Below, in pieces: positions 60,101 to 64,000 of a stretch of DNA of 64,000 bases. The position numbers and the translations under genes are program-made. Every line of letters starts with the position of its first letter. Position 1 is the stretch's first letter. This DNA comes from Zongyangia gallinarum. GTDB taxonomy: Bacteria; Bacillota; Clostridia; Oscillospirales; Ruminococcaceae. The notes under the pieces were generated by a model. That model worked only from the letters and a program-made list of their open reading frames with translations, was not told the DNA's origin and did not search any database. The DNA lies in NCBI GenBank assembly GCA_904419315.1, contig CAJFQY010000008.1:1-64000 (forward strand). Direction: 5' to 3'.

Positions 60101-61434
60101 CTGTCAAGGAGCTGGAAAGCCTGCGGGATGAGCTGATCTATTCGGGCACCAACGTGGAGGTCACCCCCGACTCCGCCAATATCCTGGATGGAAAACAGGG
60201 CACCCTTATGGACATCGAAGGTGAATTTACCCTGGGCGACGGCGTCACCGAATTTGGTTTCAAACTGCGCAAGGGTGACACCCAGGAGACTGTTGTCAAA
60301 TATGATGTCGCCAATCAGCGCTTGGTGATGGATAAGAGTAAATCCGGAATCTCCTATACCGGTGTCAGCTATATGGAGCTTAAGCCCGAAGGCAATAAAA
60401 TTAAGATGCGGATTCTAGTAGATTCCAGCGCCATTGAGGCCTTTGGCAATGACGGTATTTCCGCCGTTAGCTCTGTTTTCTTCCCCGATGCTTCCAGCAA
60501 CGGCATGGAATTCTTTACAAATGGCGGCAATGTCACTGTGGATAGCCTCAACATCTATTCCATGAACTCTGCCTGGAAAGAGCAGGAAGAGCCAGAGCCC
60601 ATTCCCACCGAGCTGAGCAATCTGGAGCTCTCCAACGGTACCTTGAATCCTGCCTTTGACAAGGATACCCTGAATTACACCGCCACCGTGGCAAACTCCG
60701 TCTCCTCTGTCAAGGTCATGCCCACCTACACCGGCGACACCGCTGTCACCGTCAACGGCAAGGACGTCGCTTCCGGTTCCTACTCCGAGGATATTGCCCT
60801 GGAGGTTGGACCTAATGCTATTACCGTGGTAGCAGGAGACAAGACCTACACCATCACCGTTACAAGAGAAGAGGAAGAACAGCCTCCTGTAGGCGAGAAA
60901 CCTCTCCTGGATGGCCTGGAGTTGTCTGAAGGAACCCTTACTCCCGCCTTTGACAAAGACACCTTCTCTTACACCGCTGCCGTAGGAAACGAGGTAGAGG
61001 GTGTGCAGGTGAAAGCCTTCTTTGCCGATGGCGTCACAGCCATGATAGGAGAAGAGGCGCTGGAGAGCGGCGTCTACTCTGAAGAGATCCCGCTGCAGGT
61101 AGGAGAAAACGAGATTGTAGTCACCCTGAGCCTAGAGGGTGAAGAGAGCGAATATGTGATTATAGTGACACGGGAAGAGGAAGCGGTGACCGAGCCAGAA
61201 CCCACGCCGGGCACCGGCAAGCCGAGCATCCCTGGATCTGATGAAGACCAGGTAGGCGGCGGGGACTGGGATTGGCCGTCTGGCAGCGGAAATGATTCCG
61301 CCAACGGATCCGGTTCTGGCAACAGCGAGAAAGAGAACCCGTCTTCTGGAGATCACAGCATGATCGCTGGAGCACTGGCAGTCCTGGCCCTGAGCGCTGG
61401 CGCTGCGGTGATCCTTTCCCGCAAGAGAAAATAG
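57148..61434 (+). CDS. Second secreted, wall-anchored GH32 fructan hydrolase
   Basis: 1428 residues with the same plan: signal peptide (about 1-32), three laminin-G-like repeats (about 35-550), a cadherin-like domain (about 556-650), GH32 (about 655-1150), two cadherin-like domains (about 1155-1240 and 1252-1345), a linker, and NPSSGD (1397-1402), TM, RKRK. Nucleophile D675 in FMNDPNG, acid/base E854 in WECPDM. The RDP motif reads C-A-D-P (A800, D801), so the substrate-binding Arg is Ala. GGAGG lies 6 bases before the ATG. Confidence 0.92.
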   Translation: MRRRVYSGKPGRRILSLVLSLMMVLSCLSVSAIDVPADGPAPYSATDNIFDGTFTGDCSVDQDAGTITVNRLEDNNHVISEVTADAFILEADVSFPDGYVDAGFIFGVTDREAPGTDWTAVKIGFSNVRLFSDHAGSNLNEYGNLPSGALDNEKVHLKLAVTEDNIVSVYVNGQAVISHQYDAYHSGYIGFTSYFGSAKFENIVLRENTETPPAENEESLGGWTGSPIVDPLTGAVTVPNNNGNFHTLSETKGNAFTMEADITFLEGGDAGFLFSTVNRTDLGVDWIGIKATYSQLRLFDEGNQAGLDIREPIPEGAIVDGKFHLKLDVDAEGNIKVYLGNNPDPIISTNYDEYAAGYVGLTTYCCEAKFENIRFFNNDPVGFTTNLNGIHGVQGDWSTTSRGYRGNNIGGGDMFAMFTDTVDSSETFVFEGDMHLENSDGIGGLVFGVQNPDDPYSHWYCINVGKRWGTQTKMLKNTGGTEVWNVQRGLTQAEIEKKDYHLRLEALEGGTFNFYLDGGLVGTYVDADFTGEYFGLMTNGGDVTFNNVNYYPAQNPRITDMQLSGAQLSEPYVEGKAEYLAVADEGSDSVSITLTAPEDFVLSIDKQECESGVAATVPLNAIGYTNISIKAEDPVGHISRTFTLRVRKDADPETVYNEKYRPQFHFTPQYAFMNDPNGMLYNAATGEYHFFYQTYPYSMSPTDEKHWGHAVSKDLVHWTQLPLALSPDEYGNMWSGSGFIDYNNTAGFYDESVPPEARMVLAYAIVRGSGATGLAYTEDGGLTWTKYQDGAPVLADGWCADPKVFWYEDAEMAGGGTWVLLTSGEVKMYTSPDLKNWTYNSTLKLKNGNTISWECPDMYQVAVDGDPSNKKWVYNAAGSFYLIGDMVKDGEGKLSFQPETDPLRYNGDSFQYNADLSGLESRGDQTVYATQTFYAAPDDRIISVSWLRESAYALDETKVWNGAMTVPLETTLRTTDDGIRMYSYPVKELESLRDELIYSGTNVEVTPDSANILDGKQGTLMDIEGEFTLGDGVTEFGFKLRKGDTQETVVKYDVANQRLVMDKSKSGISYTGVSYMELKPEGNKIKMRILVDSSAIEAFGNDGISAVSSVFFPDASSNGMEFFTNGGNVTVDSLNIYSMNSAWKEQEEPEPIPTELSNLELSNGTLNPAFDKDTLNYTATVANSVSSVKVMPTYTGDTAVTVNGKDVASGSYSEDIALEVGPNAITVVAGDKTYTITVTREEEEQPPVGEKPLLDGLELSEGTLTPAFDKDTFSYTAAVGNEVEGVQVKAFFADGVTAMIGEEALESGVYSEEIPLQVGENEIVVTLSLEGEESEYVIIVTREEEAVTEPEPTPGTGKPSIPGSDEDQVGGGDWDWPSGSGNDSANGSGSGNSEKENPSSGDHSMIAGALAVLALSAGAAVILSRKRK

Positions 61435-61461
61435 TTTCATATCATTTTGTTTCTTGATCTA

Positions 61462-61496
61462 AAAAAGCGGATGGCCCAATGCCATCCGCTTTTTGT
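61462..61496 (+). terminator. Terminator of the second GH32 gene
   Basis: A 14-bp stem (61462-61475 with 61481-61494, core AAGCGGATGGC) with a 5-nt loop and a T5 run. Confidence 0.9.
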
Positions 61497-61528
61497 TTGA
61501 CCACAAAGGCTGGGAGCTCATCAAAGAT

Positions 61529-61557
61529 TTCAGAAAACGTGGTAAAATCTTTATTAT
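61529..61557 (+). promoter_or_regulatory. Possible promoter of the structured RNA
   Basis: TTCAGA (61529-61534) and TATTAT (61552-61557) with a 17-bp spacer; transcription would begin near 61564. Weak -35 but good -10. Confidence 0.4.
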
Positions 61558-61563
61558 ATCGAT

Positions 61564-61785
61564 CTAACTGCAAAGAAAAAGCCTTCGGTAAGCTCCGTAC
61601 TTACCAAAGGCTTGTCAGGCATGGTCACCTTAGATTGCGAGCACCCGCAAAGGGTGGCAACGCCGCGAAGGCGCCATAAGGGCGCTTGCATCCAAACGGG
61701 TACAGGCAACCGAACCGCCAAAACAGCAGTCCCACGCTTCCAAAGGCATTTGTCATCATCTGTTCTGCCAAATGGCCTTTTTACA
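61564..61785 (+). ncRNA. Candidate structured non-coding RNA
   Basis: A GC-rich, coding-free segment between an upstream terminator and the next gene. A 5' hairpin AAGCCTT-c-GGTAAG with CTTACC-a-AAGGCTT (61579-61613), an internal CACCC-GCAAA-GGGTG hairpin (61642-61656), GCGCC/GGCGC (61671-61685) and a 3' hairpin CATTTG/CAAATG with AAAGG/CCTTT and a T5 run (61742-61782) resemble a discrete folded transcript with its own terminator. I cannot assign a family. The reverse orientation is possible because the left hairpin has a T-run on the minus strand. Confidence 0.5.
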
Positions 61786-61799
61786 TGATCCCATCACAA

Positions 61800-62189
61800 T
61801 CATTCGTCTGGGAGAATAAAGATTTGCCTGCAATCATGAAACGAATTTATTTTTTCAAGCGTGACCGAAAGTCTTACGTCACATTGAATGGTTTGACCTG
61901 TCTTCAGTGTAGAAAAATCGACCATTTTTACATCTGCATCGACTATTTCATAAATTTCTACTTTTCCATTGACCGTCATGGTTACCGAAGCTGGCTCGCC
62001 ATTCTCCAACAACAATTCGATATCTTCATCTTCTTCAGAAATCGAAGTAATTTCGCCTGTAATATATCTTCTTGGGATATCATCATAGGAGTATCTATTG
62101 GAAGGCGTTTGTAAAAGAATCACTGAAATCCCGACTGCAATAAAAACCACTGCGAGCAATAATGCCACATATTTTATTTTGCTTTTCAC
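61800..62189 (-). CDS. Hypothetical single-pass membrane-anchored protein
   Basis: 129 residues: short basic N-terminus, one TM anchor (about 6-26), then a soluble domain outside the membrane rich in Asp, Glu and beta-branched residues (EITSISEEDEDIELLLENGEPASVTMTV). No family recognised. AGGGGGAATGG ribosome-site-like sequence precedes the start. Downstream lies the structured RNA segment. Confidence 0.65.
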   Translation of the reverse strand: MKSKIKYVALLLAVVFIAVGISVILLQTPSNRYSYDDIPRRYITGEITSISEEDEDIELLLENGEPASVTMTVNGKVEIYEIVDADVKMVDFSTLKTGQTIQCDVRLSVTLEKINSFHDCRQIFILPDE

Positions 62190-62264
62190 GAACCATTCCC
62201 CCTTTTTAATAATTAGGAGGTCTGTACGCTAACATAATAATAGCTCATAAAAATCCCAAAATCA

Positions 62265-62290
62265 AGGGTGAAAGACGATCGTCTTAACCC
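62265..62290. repeat. Nested palindrome between the hypothetical gene and the ROK gene
   Basis: AAGACGATCGTCTT (62272-62285) is a perfect 14-bp palindrome, extended by AGGGT and ACCCT on its flanks. It may be an operator for a dimeric regulator of the 61.8-62.2 kb gene, or a 3' feature of the ROK transcript. Confidence 0.45.
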
Positions 62291-62373
62291 TGCCTTTCAA
62301 GGGATATCCTCAGAAAGTCAGGACCCCCGGCTTCACCGGTGGTTTTGATTTGAAAGGACTGCTTTTTATTTTA

Positions 62374-63612
62374 CTATTCCTGATCTGCCGATTTGGGGGG
62401 GGGAGAAAGATAGCGGGAAGGGTTTGAGACCACCTTGTCGATTGCAACGGTAGCGGCCCCCAGAAGGACCAGGTCATCCTGGGGATTGGTGAAGATGAGC
62501 TTAGGCTCCTCATAGCAGCCGTGCTTATAATGTCGGAGGGAGGACTGGATGGCATCAAGCAAAACATCCCCGCAGCTTGTCATGATATCGCTGACAACCA
62601 CCACATCGGGGAAAAACAGGGGAAGAATGGAAGCAATACCGCAGCCCAGAGAATGTCCCCATTCCTCCACCATAGCAAGGGCCAGAGGATCTTTGACTTT
62701 CATGGCAGAGATGATGTCGTAGATGGTGAAGGTATCCTTTTTGGCCTGTAGAAGGCTGTCGGGAAAGTGAGAGAGCCTCTCTCGGGTTCTCCGAATAAAG
62801 CTGGGAAAACTGCAATAAGTCTCAAGGCAGCCAATGCACCCACTGGAACACTGTTCCCCGTGCAAATTAATAATGATGTGGCCAAATTCAAAGGCGTGGC
62901 TTAAAAAATCAGAGAGAGGATGTCCGTTGAGGACAAAGTTGCCTCCCACGCCCTCGGCGGCAAAGATATGCATCAGCCGGGTGTGTGGATTGCAACTGGT
63001 CCGGAACCACCAGTATCCCAGAGCGCCGGCTGCCGCATCATGATCCGCAAAAACAGGCAGAGAGATCTTTTCCTGCAATTTTTTCAGCAGGGGATAAGCA
63101 GTTTTTTCATCCGCCCTCGGTTCAGAAAAAAGAATGCTCCCCTCATTGTACACATAGGGTCCGACGGTGGCGACCCCCACCGCAATGATGTGGGGATGGC
63201 GGCGGCAAATTTCTGCCACCTTTTCTGCGATGAGAGAAATGAGAGCATCCATCGAGTGATAAGTCAGGTGCTCAATGGTCAGACTGATCAGTTCATTGCG
63301 GGAAATACCCGCAAAATCCAATAGGTCAATTTTTAGCCGCTCCCAGGAGATTTTGATGGCAATGACATAAAAATCAGAGTAGTTAAAGGAGAGGCTGATA
63401 GACCGCCGCCCCTTAGCTCCCTCGGAGAGACCGGTTTCCACCACAAGGTTGTCTTCTAAAAGCTGTTGCACAATTTTCGTAATGGAGGCGGGTTTAAGGC
63501 CTACTGCTTCCGAGAGCTCCGTACGGGAACATCCGCGGTGATGGATCAGATACCGCAAGATTTGCGCCTTGTTCTCATTGAGAAGATCGTTAAGATTCTT
63601 TCCTGATTTCAT
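62374..63612 (-). CDS. ROK-family (NagC/XylR-like) transcriptional repressor
   Basis: 412 residues from ATG 63612. N-terminal winged helix (CSRTELSEAVGLKPASITKIVQQLLEDNL), then an actin-like ROK sugar-kinase fold with the zinc motif CSSGCIGCLETYC and GVGGNFVLNG. Usually such repressors sense a sugar or phosphosugar. It is divergent from a truncated RbsD-like gene and both promoters carry the same 12-bp element. The effector is not known. Confidence 0.93.
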   Translation of the reverse strand: MKSGKNLNDLLNENKAQILRYLIHHRGCSRTELSEAVGLKPASITKIVQQLLEDNLVVETGLSEGAKGRRSISLSFNYSDFYVIAIKISWERLKIDLLDFAGISRNELISLTIEHLTYHSMDALISLIAEKVAEICRRHPHIIAVGVATVGPYVYNEGSILFSEPRADEKTAYPLLKKLQEKISLPVFADHDAAAGALGYWWFRTSCNPHTRLMHIFAAEGVGGNFVLNGHPLSDFLSHAFEFGHIIINLHGEQCSSGCIGCLETYCSFPSFIRRTRERLSHFPDSLLQAKKDTFTIYDIISAMKVKDPLALAMVEEWGHSLGCGIASILPLFFPDVVVVSDIMTSCGDVLLDAIQSSLRHYKHGCYEEPKLIFTNPQDDLVLLGAATVAIDKVVSNPSRYLSPPPKSADQE

Positions 63613-63629
63613 AATAAACCTCATATATC

Positions 63630-63689
63630 ATTTAACAGAATTAAATATTTCATTTAAGACTATTATAAATCATTTTTCAGGATTGTCAA
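63630..63689 (-). promoter_or_regulatory. ROK gene promoter and operator
   Basis: On the minus strand TTGACA (63684-63689) and TATAAT (63662-63667) are 16 bp apart. ATTTAACAGAATTAAAT (63630-63646), with ATTTAA/TTAAAT arms, lies just downstream, over the leader. Confidence 0.72.
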
Positions 63690-63784
63690 ATTTTTTTCGA
63701 AAAGGGAAAAGGAAGGAGTATTGTGAAATCGCATAAGGAATATTCTCTATTTTTAGAGAGATAACCAATTTCTGTCTTGACCTA

Positions 63785-63831
63785 TTGACAGAGGTAATAC
63801 TTTCCGCTATCATTTATTTAACAGAATGAAA
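63785..63831 (+). promoter_or_regulatory. RbsD-side promoter with matching operator
   Basis: TTGACA (63785-63790) and TATCAT (63808-63813) with a 17-bp spacer. ATTTAACAGAATGAAA (63816-63831) covers the expected start point and shares ATTTAACAGAAT with the ROK-side site. Confidence 0.72.
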
Positions 63832-63879
63832 GGATACGCAAAATGAAAAAACGTAAAAAACAAAGAAAGGAGGAAAGAA

Positions 63880-64000
63880 ATGCTGACACGTGGGATTCTC
63901 CATGCACAGACAAGATCACTGCTCGCAAGGACAGGACACCGGGACTGGCTGGCCCTGACAGACGCGGGGTTCAACAATCCACCGCAAGTTGAGACTGTCG
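63880..64000 (+). CDS. RbsD/FucU-family sugar mutarotase, truncated by window end
   Basis: Starts at ATG 63880 behind AAAGGAGG. The first 40 residues (ILHAQTRSLLARTGHRDWLA, then LTDAGFNNPP) match the D-ribose pyranase/RbsD-FucU family, which interconverts sugar ring forms for transport or catabolism. The rest lies outside the window. It is the first gene of a probable sugar operon controlled by the divergent ROK repressor. Confidence 0.78.
   Translation, partial: MLTRGILHAQTRSLLARTGHRDWLALTDAGFNNPPQVETV

Noticed and set aside
61654..61672. AAAGGGTGGCAACGCCGCG on the plus strand resembles the T-box consensus
   Set aside because: No aminoacyl-tRNA synthetase or amino-acid gene follows on the plus strand, and no specifier loop or antiterminator arrangement is visible. 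Treated as part of the unassigned structured RNA.
63843..63880. Lys/Arg-rich frame starting at ATG 63843 upstream of the RbsD-like gene
   Set aside because: It has no ribosome binding site, overlaps the site of the real gene, and continues out of frame. Probably leader sequence.
1..64000. CRISPR arrays, tRNA or rRNA genes, insertion sequences, prophage genes
   Set aside because: No regularly spaced repeats, cloverleaf tRNA, rRNA stretches, transposase or integrase frames were seen. DUF5131 alone does not indicate a phage.

Overview
The window looks like chromosomal DNA from an anaerobic, spore-forming, moderately GC-rich member of the Bacillota, class Clostridia, probably Oscillospiraceae/Ruminococcaceae-like. 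The evidence is a SpoIID engulfment protein, a PerR-rubrerythrin oxygen defence pair, a DUF134/NifX/Mrp iron-sulfur cluster, a CD1871A-type CXXC protein next to a TlpA thioredoxin and a 4Fe-4S membrane protein, FabV, an iron-dependent alcohol dehydrogenase, strong AAGGAGG ribosome binding sites and Gram-positive sigma-A promoters. I see no rRNA, tRNA, CRISPR array, insertion sequence or prophage. Most genes are housekeeping and sit in short operons separated by strong, often bidirectional, intrinsic terminators. The species is not identified.

Layout. 0.2-9 kb: an atypical histidine kinase without the usual phospho-acceptor His, a zinc-ribbon XRE regulator, a membrane protein with citrate synthase, spoIID, a fucose/arabinose isomerase-like protein, and an XRE regulator with a lipoprotein. 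9-19 kb: rlmA-sfsA-C_GCAxxG operon, a GNAT with fabV, a 54-residue protein, cinA followed by a YtqA/YtqB pair (probable MnmL/MnmM tRNA wobble-uridine enzymes), then proX-like, thioredoxin-fold and cyclophilin genes and a PPC-domain protein. 19-28 kb: YibE/F protein, rubrerythrin with perR, a DHFR-like protein with cca, a GNAT, then the iron-sulfur/redox block (NifX-like, Mrp, DUF134, 4Fe-4S membrane protein, CD1871A, TlpA). 28-42 kb: ppk1, DUF1284-bioY under a BirA-type operator, an SLC13/ArsB permease, a sirtuin, a run of small enzymes, a TetM-like GTPase, SDR, GIY-YIG and macro-domain genes, an SPL-like radical SAM protein, a ZIP transporter and a WYL regulator. 42-48 kb: a TPR glycosyltransferase, alcohol dehydrogenase, flavodoxin with DUF5131, a MerR-TipAS regulator, a small basic protein and two tandem YjbQ proteins.

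48-64 kb is the accessory, carbohydrate-oriented end. Two very large secreted GH32 fructan hydrolases (1310 and 1428 aa) share one architecture: signal peptide, three laminin-G-like repeats, cadherin-like domains, a five-bladed GH32 catalytic unit, further cadherin-like domains and a C-terminal NPSSGD-TM-RKRK wall-sorting signal. Each is preceded by a long leader that can fold. Between them lie DUF89, TelA and XpaC genes and a small protein. After the second enzyme comes a GC-rich, terminator-flanked segment that looks like a structured non-coding RNA. The window ends at a ROK repressor divergent from a truncated RbsD-like gene, with a shared 12-bp element at both promoters.

The most informative regulatory finds are a consensus promoter with paired TGGGCATATGCAC operators before the DUF134 operon, a BirA operator before bioY, PerR-type palindromes before perR-rbr, a 19-bp-spacer MerR promoter, a WYL dyad, the ROK element, and mutually exclusive pairings in the leader of the second GH32 gene. 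No wholly new multi-gene system is evident. The best candidates for something undescribed are the ncRNA at about 61.56-61.79 kb, the switch-like leader at 56.97-57.15 kb, and the DUF134 operator.
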